From NCBI GenBank assembly GCA_003194525.1, contig NBIV01000304.1, positions 18,453 through 82,452 on the forward strand: a DNA stretch of 64,000 nucleotides, in the 5' to 3' direction. The notes beneath the pieces are model-generated. The model was not told the DNA's origin, searched no databases, and saw only the letters and a program-made list of their open reading frames with translations. The translations under genes and the position numbers were made by a program. Positions 1 to 11,276 of the stretch are shown one piece after another. This DNA is from Gracilariopsis chorda (lineage: Eukaryota > Rhodophyta > Florideophyceae > Gracilariales > Gracilariaceae). Within the stretch, counting starts at the first letter, position 1; every line of letters begins with the position of its first letter.

Positions 1-2128
1 TGCCTCCCATTCATCATCTCCGAGACCACAAGGAATACTTCCAACATCCCTTCTCGAAATGATCCAGCAGCAGCAAGCTTCATTGGATGCGTTAGCCGCC
101 CAAGTGAGCTTCCTGACCGAGACTGTCGCAGCTGTTTCTCCCGCATCTGGGCCTACAGTTCTTGCCACAGCAACCCTCCCTTTGGACACTACTCCGGTGG
201 ACCCACCATCCCAGCACCAACCCGGAAGCCCACCCTTTCTTCTGAACGTGTTGAAATCGTCAAACTTTGCCACTTATCATGGGAAGGAATCTGAACGGAC
301 TTCCGTCAAAGTTCGTTCCTTTATGTCAGGTATCAGAAAAGTGACAAACTTGTGCTCTAGCATTTCTGACGCTCAAGAAGTTGACATTGCCGTCTGTTTA
401 TTATGTGACCACGCAGATCTGTGGTACGCTCGCGCAACTCGCGATGGCATTTCGTTCCCGAACCTCTCAGTTTTTCAAGAGGCTATGCTAGCCGAATTTG
501 TGCCTGCAAACGAACGTGCAATGGCTCGTGTTGCTTTGATCCAACTGCAACTCAATGGTTCCATAGAGAGACATATCGCGAGCTTTAGAGAACTAGTCGA
601 CATCTGTCACACCCCTGTGTCTGAGGCTTTTACGTTTATGCAGCTCTCGCTACCTCTGCTTTTCCGTAAGAAGTTATCCGAACGCTTTCCGGACGGTAGT
701 CCTATATCGATGTCTGAGGTTTACAACTATGTCTGGACGATCTATATCTCGGAGAAGTGGAACAATGCAAGCTCTTTCCAACCCATTCAATCCAAACGTT
801 CTCACAAGAACAAGGAACCGTGGCAGAAAAACGCAAGTTCAAAGCATCCAGATCCGAGTCTGATCGGTAAGGATCCTGATGCTGTTTCTTAAGGACCCGC
901 CGACGTACGAAACGCTGTCGAGAATGGTGTTTATCGCGCCAACGATCGCTGCATGAAGTGTGGCAAGAAGCCTTGGAGCGACCCTCGTCACCCTTGCCGC
1001 AACATTGCAGCTGATGCCGCAGCACAGCGCTCACCGAATCACCGGGCAAAAAAACTAGGAACTTCGCACACAAGTGCGAATCCAAGCAGTTCGACGGCTC
1101 CACCGAAGCTCTCAGCCATCGACACTGCTCCGAAGGGCGAAATGATCTACGAAGGTGCCTTAAATGGCCATAAGGTTGCCTTCCACCTCGATCCTGGAGC
1201 CTCCCACGCTTTCACGTCACTGAACTTGGCTCGTCTCTGCCAGCTTTCTCTCAGCGCTTCTGCATTCCCCTTTACTGAACTTGGCAACAATTCAACAGTT
1301 CCTATCTTGTTCGAGACACAAACGCACATCTCCCTCGGCGACTTGTCTATTCCGGTCTCGGTTTACGTTACCGAGATGAATGACGAGGATAACGGTCTAC
1401 CATTGGTAACTGTAGGTCGAGAATGGCTTCGTTCTGCTCGCCCGCACGTCGACTGGAAGACCTACAACCTTACCGTACAGCGCGCAAACGGTTCAAGGTT
1501 CAATTTTATTCCTCTGCAGCTGACGCCCTCCCAGGCCCGCGTGAAGAAGCCCACTATCCCAACTGTGTCCTACAAACGCCTTCGTCGAATGGCAAAGAAG
1601 AAGGGATGCGGACTGTATGCCTTGCGCTTACGCCTCTCTTCTTCCGTCGACTACCACCCTGAATTGGCCTCCATAGTCGACGAGTTCCGAGACGTCTTTA
1701 AAGAGGAACTACCGTATGATCTCCCTCCTCAGGGGGAACAGGACTTCGAGATCAACCTGAAACACGACCAGCCACCTACCGTACGGCCGGTCATTCGGCT
1801 CTCAAACGAAGAGCTCAATCTTCTCCGCAACACATTAGAAGAGCTCCTCAGCAAAGGACTCATCCGCCCATCTTCTTCTCCATTTGGTGCACCAGTTTTT
1901 TTCGTGAAGAAGAAGTCGGGACAGCTACGCATGGTCTGTGACTATAGAGGTCTCAACCGAATCACCATTCCGGACGCCACGCCTCTCCCCCTCATTGACG
2001 AAGCACTAGACCAGGTTGCCGGAGCGAAGATATTTACCCAGATAGACCTCGTGGGGGCCTATCATCAGATGCGAATTAAGGAAGAGGACTGCCACAAAAC
2101 TGCCATTCGCACTCGTTAGGCCATGTGC
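1..2128 (+). mobile_element. Ty3/gypsy element A, truncated at both ends
   Basis: This is the gag, protease and N-terminal reverse transcriptase part of a plus-strand Ty3/gypsy element. The frame is open back to the window edge, so the 5' part lies outside. At the 3' side the coding sequence stops inside RT. From about 2129 the DNA instead matches the upstream flank of the secreted-protein gene at 51.6 kb, so the element is cut by a rearrangement or insertion junction. No LTR is visible. Confidence 0.8.
59..2119 (+). pseudogene. gypsy gag-protease-RT fragment with an in-frame stop
   Basis: Codons 59-892 encode a Gag of the Retrotrans_gag type, with an N-terminal Gln/Pro-rich stretch and then the capsid-like block around LWYARATRDG and FVPANERAMARV. 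A TAA at 890-892 interrupts the frame. The same frame continues with a Cys/His cluster (CMKCGKKPWSDPRHPCR), then the retropepsin motif HLDPGASHAF (Pro where Ser or Thr is usual), then RT blocks including SPFGAPVFFVKKKSG, VCDYRGLNRIT and QIDLVGAYHQM. The catalytic YxDD box is absent because the element ends first. Because both sides share one frame, the TAA is either a nonsense mutation (CAA to TAA would do it) or a readthrough stop between Gag and Pol. Family assignment is secure; recoding is only a possibility. Confidence 0.8.
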
Positions 2129-2680
2129 ATTATTCTGGACCCCACAGTATTTGTCGCAAATAAAGGTACAAAGGTACATGCAGTGCTCTGACTACATTTC
2201 TCGTACCGATACTGTACCGTCGCCCTCGCTGGCTTCCTACCGAGCACGAGGACGGGGAGCTCCTGCTGAGCTTCAAAGACAGTTGCAAACCGCCTGATCC
2301 CGCCTCCACTTCTCGTTCCCAGCCCTAGCCCTTGGTCTGATCCTTTCATCCCGCCACTTCTGTCAAGATTGTTCGAAATACCTCTCTTATCGGACGCCCT
2401 TCTCCTTGCGGAGCTGTTCGAAAAGCTAAACGCTACCAATTCCTTCCCCTTTCCACTGCCTGCCGAGCCGACACCTGTTGCGATAGGTGAGGAAGACTTA
2501 ATGATAGAAAGTTCTAGTCTAGTGCCATCAGATTGTCCGTGTCAGTGTTTCGCCTCTTCCAGCCCTCGCGTGGCCATTGCCCACTATATGGCACTTCCGT
2601 TTTGCAGCATACAGATTTGTCGCATCAACGCAGGCCCGTATCTCTGACTAACATCCTGTGGAATATAGTATGACTTGATG
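2129..2680 (+). repeat. Left half of a diverged duplicate of the 51.6-52.1 kb locus
   Basis: This stretch aligns by eye, with many substitutions and small indels, to about 51560-52110. It covers the AATAAA-containing flank (2159-2164, matching 51599-51604), the shared leader around TCGCTGGCTTCCTACCGAGC, and the secreted-protein reading frame. The homology resumes at 9120-9590 (matching 52240-52700), so one duplicate locus was split by later sequence. Confidence 0.75.
2368..2647 (+). pseudogene. Decayed copy of the small secreted Cys-rich protein gene
   Basis: This is the paralogue of the intact gene at 51789-52103. The nucleotide match is continuous, but the ATG has become ATT (2368-2370) and one extra base in the signal-peptide region shifts the frame. 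After the shift the protein is still recognisable: an LLLAELFEKLNAT hydrophobic segment, PAEPTPVAIGEEDLM, then the cysteine segment SDCPCQCF and LPFCSIQICR. The C-terminal CC is lost and the frame ends early at ICRINAGPYL. A TTG at 2369 could nominally start the shifted frame, but no functional start is evident. Confidence 0.75.
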
Positions 2681-2689
2681 AACTGGGTT

Positions 2690-3290
2690 GTTCTTGAAAA
2701 CATAGTTTGCGTTGTCACATTTTAGGTACAGACCACTCTTTTTGGTGCGATTATTTGCTTTTCGACAGGGAATGGCGGCTGTAGCAAAATGATAAAGTAC
2801 AATCTGAGGTTAGTACCCTCTTTCCTCATTTGACTGGAAGACAAATACATTCTCTCCTTCTGACTGAACTTGACGGATCCGAGCAATATGAGACGGGTGA
2901 ACCTGCTCCTTCTTCTCCTCACTCAACGTTACAAAGAACGCAAGCTAGCTTCCGTGCCATTCCCTTTCACGCTATCAAAACCCAAGCGTCAGAGACACGA
3001 TTGACGCATAACAAGAAAAACACTCCAAAGCACGGCCGTGTCTGCATTCAAATATCTTTACGGATCTGAATGTGATCAGTGTCTTATAACTTTAACAGGT
3101 TTCGATCTTCGTGCATTTCGCTATATCAATACTCTGTTCTGTGAAATTTATGAAAAATGCTCTCTTTACTGCGCGGATACATTCGGATGATTTTTTACGT
3201 CCAAAAATACGTTGTAGACCACGCAGCATGACTCGATACAATGTTTGAGGCTAGTGCTGGCAGGAACATGATCCACGGGAAGGGAACCCG
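2690..3290. other. Intergenic, no recognised feature
   Basis: Only short reading frames without family motifs occur here. The stretch belongs to the sequence that separates the two halves of the duplicated locus. Confidence 0.4.
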
Positions 3291-3313
3291 TATGCCAAGT
3301 TGCAATAGAACTG

Positions 3314-4740
3314 GTGGACCCCCCATCTTCCGGGGACCCTTCCACCACCTTTGAGGAATCAGTATATCTGCTCCAACGCGAGAACTATAAACTATTTTTT
3401 TCCTTAGGATGCTCTCCTCTCGCATCAACCAATGCACAGGCCATCTTGGACACAGGCGCCTGTCCAAACCTGGTACATGTCGAAAATATCCCCAGGTCGG
3501 CCCTAAACTATTTAAAGAAGAACAAGTCACAAACGGTGCGCTATGTTCCGCAGAGAACGTTAGATATACTCGGGACTCTGCTTTTATATCTACGTGTCGG
3601 ATATTTAAAGGTAGAGATTTGTTTCTTCTTTCCGACAAACTTGGGCGCATGCTGCATACTGGGGACTTCTTTGGTTCACCGGTATGTGCGTGCCATCTAC
3701 CCACGCCTGTAGAAGGTGACATTTTATAATACCGCCCCTATAGGTATTGTGTACGCATCCCCAGGACTCCATGCAAACGCGCGTCAAGTAGGTAGACTTC
3801 CAAAGGAGACGCAGTCGAACAGCCTTCGCGTGGTGAAATTCCTCAGACACTCGGAAGGAGCCAGGCCGAAATTACGGTGCAATCATCCACTTCAGTTTTG
3901 TGCTTCTTGCAGAAAAGCCCTCACCTTACTACTAGGCAACAATCCATGATGGACAATGGGGTTATGGAAATAGTGCCAACCATCTTCTTCAGGGTTGTCG
4001 TTGCCTACCTTAAGGAGTATTCGTTAAAGCTACACAAGGGAGTCGTAGTGGGAATAGCTTTATCTGCTCCAACAGGACTGGCCCAAATCCCACCAACGGA
4101 ATAACATGCCGTACAGAATACTGTGACCACAATGGAGGCTGAATCTACACCGTCGCCTCCAAAGAAGACACCCCCTGCCCCATGGCTCAAGAAGCTTCAA
4201 ATGGGCGAAGAATTCGTGAAGTATGGCTAGGGATAATAGAAATGTTATCTGCCTTTGAGGATATGTGGTCCATCCCTTTGGGCCAAGTGAACTTAACCAA
4301 GCACCACATCCAGTTAACCCCTGAGATGCAACTGGTACATCAAATCCCAAGGAGAACCTGACCCCATGCATGCGATTTCTAGCGTGAGGAGGTCCCACAA
4401 ATGTTGGAAAAGAACGTGATTGAGCCATCCACCTCCGTATGGGCCTCTCCGGTGGTGTTCGCCGAGAAAAAAGATGGATCCTTGAGGTATTGTGTCGATA
4501 ACAGGGGCATGAATGAGTTAACTGTGCACGATTTCTACCCGATACTTCGCATGGATGAATGTATCGAGTCCTTAGGCGATGCGTCGGTATTCTCTACTAT
4601 GGACGTCAATAGTGGATACTCGAAAATCGAGATGGGCGAAGCCGATAAAGACAAGACAAATTTCACCACACATTGTGTCATATTAAGATGCCCAAGGATG
4701 CCTTTCGGAATGAAAACCGACCCCAAGTATTGAGACATTT
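3314..4740 (+). pseudogene. Ty3/gypsy protease-RT relic
   Basis: A degraded plus-strand pol. The retropepsin region (3314-3712) has the active-site motif LDTGACPNLV and a C-terminal part ending VRAIYPRL. Both resemble the protease of the nested gypsy element (LDTGAGPNFV, VDAIRPRL), so this is a relative of that lineage. A region full of stops follows. From about 4170 RT is readable again: FEDMWSIPLGQ, VIEPSTSVWASPVVFAEKKDG, YPILRMDECIESLGD, DVNSGYSKIEM and PRMPFGMK. The frame ends at 4733, just after the MPFG block and before YxDD. No LTRs were found. Confidence 0.8.
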
Positions 4741-6270
4741 CCTATATATGGCGAATATAGAGAACCGGATTAGCTGGCGATATATGAGTAGCGACGCCGC
4801 TGTACACGTTGCAAAACTGGGGCTATTCTGGAGGTTGTTTTGCCACAGCCCTTGCACCGAGCTATTGGGATATTTATTTATTAATTAATATTTATTTATG
4901 ATGCTATTCTAGAGACACCTGGCCGCCGGCTATACATATCCGACGCCAGCGGGTGAGTTCAAAGTAAAAAGAAGACAAGCTTCGACCACCACTCTAGTTC
5001 CTAGACTCGTGAGCCTTAACCAGACCTCCGGACTAGCTATAGGTCTCGTGGGTGTCAACCACCGTTGTTTTTGACCCGCCGTTAACAGCCGTACCTCTTC
5101 AAGGCTTCTTGATACTATGCCCGCAAGACAAGCACACTCTGTCCTCTTTGGGGTGTTCTCTGCAGATAACTGCACTGGTACCGAGTGGCCATTCGGCCGT
5201 AGTGGGTATACCACATATGTAGTACAGTAGGTACTATATACCCTCTTAAGGATGGGCTGTTCCAGAAGATGCCTAACGAAGTATCTGTATTTTCTAACTG
5301 GTGCTACGTAGCGCACCAATCCAGAGGAATTGTTCGAACGGACTGTAGTTCGATGAGGTAGGATAGCCTAACTTAAATTTTTATAGGGTACAGTAGAAAG
5401 CTTCCGTCGAGGTCAGCTTGCGGCACTGTATATAGTTTGCCGCTGAAGCTCCGCCTCCAGGTAAGTAAACCAAGCACGCTCGGGGCTTGTTCTTCTGGTT
5501 CAACCTCATGATAATCATCTTCAGGTACACTATTACGTTATTCTCTAGTTGTGGCTTCTAAGCCGCCGATACCCAGCGTGTCCCATAGCAGCGCCTGTAC
5601 GATTATCCTCCACCCAGTGAACCCGCTCTGTGTTTGGTGCTTTCGGATCTACCTTTCGGATTCCCCGAGGCGCTGCTCTTATATGAAGGAGACCACCCTC
5701 TATTGAAATTCATCTGTTAGGCCCAATCTAAAAGTCCTATCCTACGGATTTTGTGCTTACCACTGGCTGTACCACAGTCACGTTTGACCCAAGTAACACC
5801 GTCTATTGTTTTAGGATTTAGTTTTTGTCCAACCGTTTGTCGGTGGAGACAAAGACTTTAATTGAAACAGTCTCTCTGACTTTGTTTTTCGTATTTACCC
5901 AGATGAGACCGCTTGCACCGTATTTTTTTCCTCTACGGTCTCTTTATCCTTTTCTTCGTCTTCTCTTTCCCACCAATATATGTTCCCTTCTTCTTGGCCT
6001 CGTTCTTCCCTTTACGAACAATAACGACCGCTCCTTCCACTTGCAGGGTGTATGTCACCCTGCGGAACAGTGGTGCTTGTGACCACTCTCAAACGCGACG
6101 CACTCTCATCTCGCATTTGAAAGAAATGATCGCGGTAAGTTAGTCTATAATCTTGTACCAGTATCTTGGACACATTTTCCTTTTTTAAAGTACTGAGCTG
6201 CAAGGAGAATATGTACTATGCGGCTTCTAATCGATATCCACTGTATCGCTCCGACAGTAGAATAGAATAA
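4741..6270. other. Intergenic, nothing recognised
   Basis: About 1.5 kb with no convincing coding motif. Reading frames are short and lack family signatures. 5880-6020 is pyrimidine-rich. Solo LTR material is possible, but I found no partner copy. Confidence 0.35.
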
Positions 6271-6278
6271 TCATCTGT

Positions 6279-6794
6279 CTAAGTACTTTTTGGTGCAAAA
6301 CCACGATGAATGGCAAATTCTGAACACAACCATATGACGTAACATCCGCAGCTATATAGATCTTCCTGCCTCTTATATTTCCAGTCATTCAACATGTAGT
6401 TAGAGCTCGATACAACAGCAGAGCTGTCTCTCAGACAACTAAACTCAAAAGATTCTTTGAAGAGAGTTATGACATGCTCTGGGCACTTCCACCCTAAGCT
6501 ATCCCCACGCTGCACCGTAGGACGAAGATCACGTACAAAACTCTTTCCCACCAAAGCACCTCAGTGTTCATTGGAAAGGTTAGAAGGTAACACAAAGGTA
6601 TCAATTTCGGTATCTATTCCTGTGAAGTTGCGAATGAACCTTCTGCGTACGGACCATGGCATGTTCATTCGATCGTCTTTCGAGACATCTACGGCTCGAA
6701 GCCGATGTGCATATCCTGTCAACACAGTTCCAGTGCCACAATAACAGATGCAGACACCAGACTTAGGTTTCATAGAAAAAATCACCGATATCAT
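6279..6794 (-). pseudogene. Ulp1/C48-like cysteine protease relic
   Basis: The minus strand holds one frame broken by a single TGA (6561-6563). Its motifs fit the Ulp1/SENP (peptidase C48) fold in order. DTFVLPSNLSNEH is followed directly by the stop, where the family has the Trp of the catalytic His-Trp pair. Then come a GDSLGW segment (catalytic Asp in DSL), and KRQEDLYSCGCYVIW with the oxyanion Gln and catalytic Cys. C48 domains in repeat-rich DNA are usually captured by DNA transposons, but no transposase is visible beside it. The N-terminal boundary is uncertain. The stop is compatible with TGG to TGA. Confidence 0.6.
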
Positions 6795-6799
6795 GACAT

Positions 6800-7985
6800 C
6801 AAGTATGCACCGTTTTCTGCGCTATGGACAACAGCAACTTGAGGTCGCTTATGATGTTCCGCTTTTTCTATTGCGTCGATGTGCAATTGTATTAAAAGAA
6901 ATTTTTGAGCGAAAGCAAATAGATTTAAATTCGTGAACTTCGTGACATCTTCGTAGAACGTCTTGCACATTGCCGAAGCTTTGCGATTGTCATCTTGCGA
7001 CAAAGTAGCTTTCCAATCCTTTCCACTCAATTGCACAAGTGAGGAGTGTGTTGAGACACAGCCGGTTCTTTCTTTGCGGACAAGAAGTGAGCAAAGGCAA
7101 CGGAATTAACCATCAAATGACGTGCAGGTCGATGAACGTCGCTCACATGAGATGAAGCGTGACCAAGCGCTACGATCCGAGCTCAGGATTTCAAACCTGG
7201 CGCCAAATGTGCTTCGCATTGACTGCTTTCTGAGCACACTTGGCGAGCGCCGAAAAGGTTGCGGGCGTTACGAGATCTTTCTTGCAGCATTGATTGGAGG
7301 AGAGACAATATAGAGGGATGGTATTGATTGGCGCCGAGCCTGTCTAAACGAGACAATTTAAGCTGGTACCGGAGTTTTGAGTGTGCTCTGTGACTTGCTG
7401 TTTCTGCTACCACATCTAAGTCGGGTAGATTCGCCTTTGGCCCAACCGTTAAGGATGCCCTTCAGGCGTTCCCAGCGATTGCGCAAGAACTAAAGCCTTA
7501 CACAGTTGCTTGCGTTTCTTGGGTACGGAAGTCACACCACGCGAAGCCAAAACAGGGAGAATTCCGGGCAATCATCATCCTAAATCATAGTTTATGACTG
7601 ATATTTCAGAGATTTGGAACTTCAACAACACAGTTATAGGTAAAATTTACTGTTTTGAGCCATACTTGCCTAAACCCGTGGCCCTGTGCACTGTTGTAGG
7701 AACCTGATCAATGAAGAACCAATTTGAGCAAGGATAGACGAATTACAGATGTACGGTTAAACGGTACTCGCGCCCAGATCAATTAGGACACTGCACACAT
7801 GGCAAATGCTACTCTAAGCCTCACTAAACGCAAGGGCCGCGAAAGGTCAGACATTCAAAATGCAATGCAATTGATTCCACAGGAAATGGGCTTTAAAACA
7901 TGACGAACAATGGGGGAAGCAACACCCCAGAGTAAACGATGGCAGAGAAGATAGCTTAAAGGCAAACAACAGCACATTGCCCCAT
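6800..7985. other. Intergenic, probably includes the 5' LTR of the copia relic
   Basis: There is no clear coding sequence. The right part, ending with CA at 8018, should hold the LTR that precedes the primer-binding site at 8019. Its left edge could not be placed because no second copy is present. Confidence 0.35.
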
Positions 7986-7991
7986 ACCTAC

Positions 7992-9070
7992 ATGAGTGAC
8001 AGCCTTACTCATCTGGCAGTTATGGGCCCAGGGGTTGATGGCTCCTTAGGGCCCGGCGGAAGTTTGAACAACGCACATGTGTTCATTACAATCGTTAATT
8101 CGAAGGTGGAGTATCGGCAGTCTCTACAAACATAGATGGAAGTGACTGCATCTTTTGCAGAGGTTGAAACGTTTAAAACTATTATTGGTGGAGCGAGAAG
8201 GCGGATTTACTTGCGCTGTGATGCTACTGCCAACGAACTCCTAACGGAAGTACAGAACTCCGGACCACTCTCATTTGACTTTAATGAGAAGGATACGGAT
8301 AATGAAACCATGATTGAGTGCATTATAAGCACAATTGCGACTGATTCCCCTACCGAGGTTGTCAAAGAGGGAATTAGACCTCCTCACGGCAGTTCAAAAT
8401 TGCAAAAGAATGTCTGGGGAACAAGTATCTTTTTTTGCGGCGCATTTCAAGGGTGCCGTCGCGAAGTAAAAGAATCATACCTCGGGAATGACAGAATCAT
8501 TTACGAGGCAATTTGCAATACTTATGCTTTGCAGTGCTCGATTGACCCCTGATACCATCAATTTTATTATATTCCTACTCACCACCAATACCTCAGTTTC
8601 TAAGAAGGACCCGCAACTGTGCTTGATGGTATCAGATTCAGAATTTGAACGAAATTAAGAAGGGCATCGAAGGATCTTCTACCGCAAGCGAACTCATTGG
8701 AAAGGCCAGGAAAGTACTTCAGCAGCATCAGTAAGGTAGGGACGACAAATCGCCAATTTTTACATTCGAGGCTGCTGCAGCATCACTTTCTCACGTTCAA
8801 GACGAACAAGAAGTCCGGAATGGTACTTCGGAACAGCACGCAAACCGTTCACTCCTGGGAAAGCGTACATCGTTACAGCCGCCACATCGGGAAGGGTTTG
8901 AGAAGAAGCTCAAAAAAGAGAACCCTTGCCGTAGATGTGATGAATGCGGTCATTGGTACTGAGATCGAAAGGAATGTCTGAAGGAAGTATTACGCAGGCG
9001 AAGGCAGTGTAAGAATGAGGCCCCTTCGGTTTCGAAAATACCGGATGAACCTCCTCCAGAAAAGAATTAA
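7992..9070 (+). pseudogene. Ty1/copia gag relic
   Basis: An in-frame ATG at 7992, inside the presumed LTR end, opens a frame reading ...LTHLAVMGPG across the primer-binding site. A TAG at 8133-8135 interrupts it, and it continues to 8552. After a frame change, 8645-9070 reads as a Gag C-terminus: LNEIKKGIEG, SELIGKARKVLQQHQ, and a Cys/His knuckle PCRRCDECGHWY then DRKEC, with a TGA where Trp is likely. The LTHLAV-MGPG join resembles AHLSV-MGPG in the copia element at 36.7 kb, which ties this relic to that group. Downstream pol is missing; host-locus sequence begins by 9120. Confidence 0.6.
8019..8030 (+). promoter_or_regulatory. Copia primer-binding site (initiator tRNA-Met anticodon arm)
   Basis: GTTATGGGCCCA is the exact complement of TGGGCCCATAAC, the anticodon-arm segment of plant and animal initiator tRNA-Met, as used by copia-type elements primed by a half-tRNA. 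The preceding CA (8017-8018) is the expected LTR end. Confidence 0.7.
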
Positions 9071-9119
9071 AGAGAAATAGAACAACCCAAAGATGTTAAG
9101 AAGTCGCTTTTTCTGCGCT

Positions 9120-9590
9120 GAGAGTCCAGTAAGCTTTCCATCAGGCTCTATTCCTAAATCTGTTTTTCATAGCTACATATCGGGTATTTACTTTTTTCTA
9201 TCCAGCCAGGATATCCTGTACGTTTGTGGTTACATATATTTTCAAAGAATCGTAAATCGTTTCTGCCTTTCCTCACCTTCATGGGTGCAGTAGGCTACCA
9301 TCAATCAATCGCGCCCTTCCAACATCCGTCTGAGCAAACTAGCTCATGAAGTCTCCCCTCTTCATCACTTTGCTACATTCGCACTTTGTGAGCCTTGCTT
9401 TACAATCATTTTGAGCCAATATACGGCTGATTATTTGCCGGATTGATTATTGACGAACTACGGGAATACGAAAACTGCTCAACACCTCCTCTCATTACTT
9501 TTTATCCATCATGGGTGCCAATATTTGGAAATTTAGTTTGCAAACCTCAAGTAATAAGGCATTACTACACTTTTATGATTGGCCATATTC
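9120..9590 (+). repeat. Right half of the diverged duplicate of 52.24-52.70 kb
   Basis: Aligns by eye with 52240-52700, for example AGGCTCTATTCCTAAATCTG against AGGCTCTGTTCGTAAATCTG, the GCTGATTATTTGCCG block, and the GGGTGCCAATATTTGG region. It continues the homology begun at 2129-2680. Confidence 0.7.
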
Positions 9591-9599
9591 ACTATTGAA

Positions 9600-10910
9600 T
9601 GTATTGCAAAACCCGGTAACGGGGATACACTATCCACAACAATAGGGAGGCACTGGCCTCAGGTTCGCCCTCATATAATATAAGGTACCTTGGTGGTGGG
9701 GCTGTCCGATAGAATCGGTACTGGCCAGGTGTCACTCCGGCCGATTCGTTCCTAACTTACAGACGAAGATGGTGCTTTTCGTGGCCCATGACATGTTGTG
9801 TATATCCATGCGAACGGTATACCGCCAGGGACAAACCATGGTCGAAAGAAACAAGATATAATACCAAGCATACGTTTCAAACCTCGTAATACAGGGCGTG
9901 TTAGAGCAAGTCTAGCAGAGAGCTATATCCCCAAAAAATCTTAAAATATCGCGCCCTAGGTGGTTTTGGCATCCCTACCAGCGTTCTTATTGCCATTTCT
10001 CGTTGCCATATCCGCCTTGTGATTTCTTTTTTCATTTCAGTACAAGGAAAATATAGAAATGAGAGTAGACACCGTGATTTGAAATTTTAATGGATTTTGA
10101 GGACTTCATTGACCTACCAGAGCACTGGTTCTATATCAAACAGATTTCTGGCGGGTAAAAGGAGCGGGAAACAAATCTTCGCGCCAACGAAAAGCATTTT
10201 CTGCTACAACCTCTATCTGTCCACAACTTGAAATCTTGTAACTTCAGTGGCGGGGGCGATCAGACAGAGGCGGGGCCATCGAACGGCGTCGTTCAAACAT
10301 GTTGGCTGTGATCCCTTCTACCTCATACAGGGCGCTTAGTGTAGTTCTGACCTCCCTGCTAGCGTTTCTTGTATTGCAGATGGCTCGTACTCGTAGTCAA
10401 GCATATCGCATTCGACTGGTAGACTTGCACATTATTTGGGATGCTAAATTGAATGGTATTTTCAAAACAAGTGTCTATATCATACAGCAATGGTAGACTT
10501 GCTCTTAGTTGCCGGTACTCACGCTGGAAACGACTGAAACAAGTAACGAATGGACCAAATACGTAGCAGTACCATATTGAAAGGCGCCATGCTTTTCAAA
10601 AGTTTCCAATGAATGGTCGATAGAAGTTGATGAAATCTAGGAGTGAGAAAAGTTTCGTTTGATTGCGGGGTTCCTTCCCATGAAGAAGGAATTTGAATCC
10701 ATTATTGTCGATCAACAGCCGCCTGGAGAGAAAATATGTCAAAGACATTCATCTGTATCAGTAAATAACTGCGACCTACTCATATTGAGCATAGACCCTG
10801 CGCCATGCGCTACGGTCATTACGTCTTTGCCATGGGTAGGGGTTCATCCACTTTATTGGAGAAGCGGATAATATGTTGTGGGTAGATGATAAAACTCCGG
10901 CATTTAGGGT
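9600..10910. other. Intergenic, nothing recognised
   Basis: No coding motif, repeat pair or RNA gene was found. This is the left flank of the chromodomain gypsy insertion. Confidence 0.4.
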
Positions 10911-10916
10911 GGTTGA

Positions 10917-11225
10917 TGTTGATAGCATACCTACTTTGCGTAGGTGCTTGGACGTTGTGGTGCTGGAGCCTAGGTTGCAGAAACCCACCAGCACCGTTGT
11001 TTCGTAGTAGATATAGAATAGCTACAATTCATACTGTTACCCAAAAGAGAATTACACTCTTTTGGAAGCCTAAGACGGTACATAAAAACCTGACTTCTGC
11101 AGTACAGTGCAGAAGTCAGAGGCATTGAAGGAACGGACTCCTTCAGCTGTATGCCTGTTCTCTTTGCCCAGTACCCGAGCTCGCTAACCCGATCTGACGG
11201 ACCGCGAACGCTGTTCTACCCAACA
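10917..11225 (+). repeat. 5' LTR of element B
   Basis: 309 bp, TGTTG...CAACA. Contains a TACATAAAAACC segment near 11078 that could act as a TATA-like element, and an imperfect inverted repeat CTGACTTCTGCAGTACAGTGCAGAAGTCAG. The sequence just after it (AAGCGCTTTGCGATTC) does not begin with the usual TGG of a tRNA primer site. Confidence 0.92.
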
Positions 11226-11276
11226 AAGCGCTTTGCGATTCAACGTTGAAGAGCATTACAACGATCGCGGATCGTC

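Noticed and set aside
5281-5800. Minus-strand integrase C-terminus
   Set aside because: A few residues looked integrase-like, but stops in every frame and the lack of any HHCC or DDE motif make it unsupported.
9093-9293. 66-codon frame as a small gene
   Set aside because: It lies in the duplicated 3' flank (homologous to 52240-52400) and is not conserved as a frame in the other copy.
11226-11245. tRNA primer-binding site of element B
   Set aside because: The sequence after the 5' LTR (AAGCGCTTTGCGATTC) has no TGG start and matches no tRNA end I know. Self-priming is possible, but I found no complementary stretch in the LTR.
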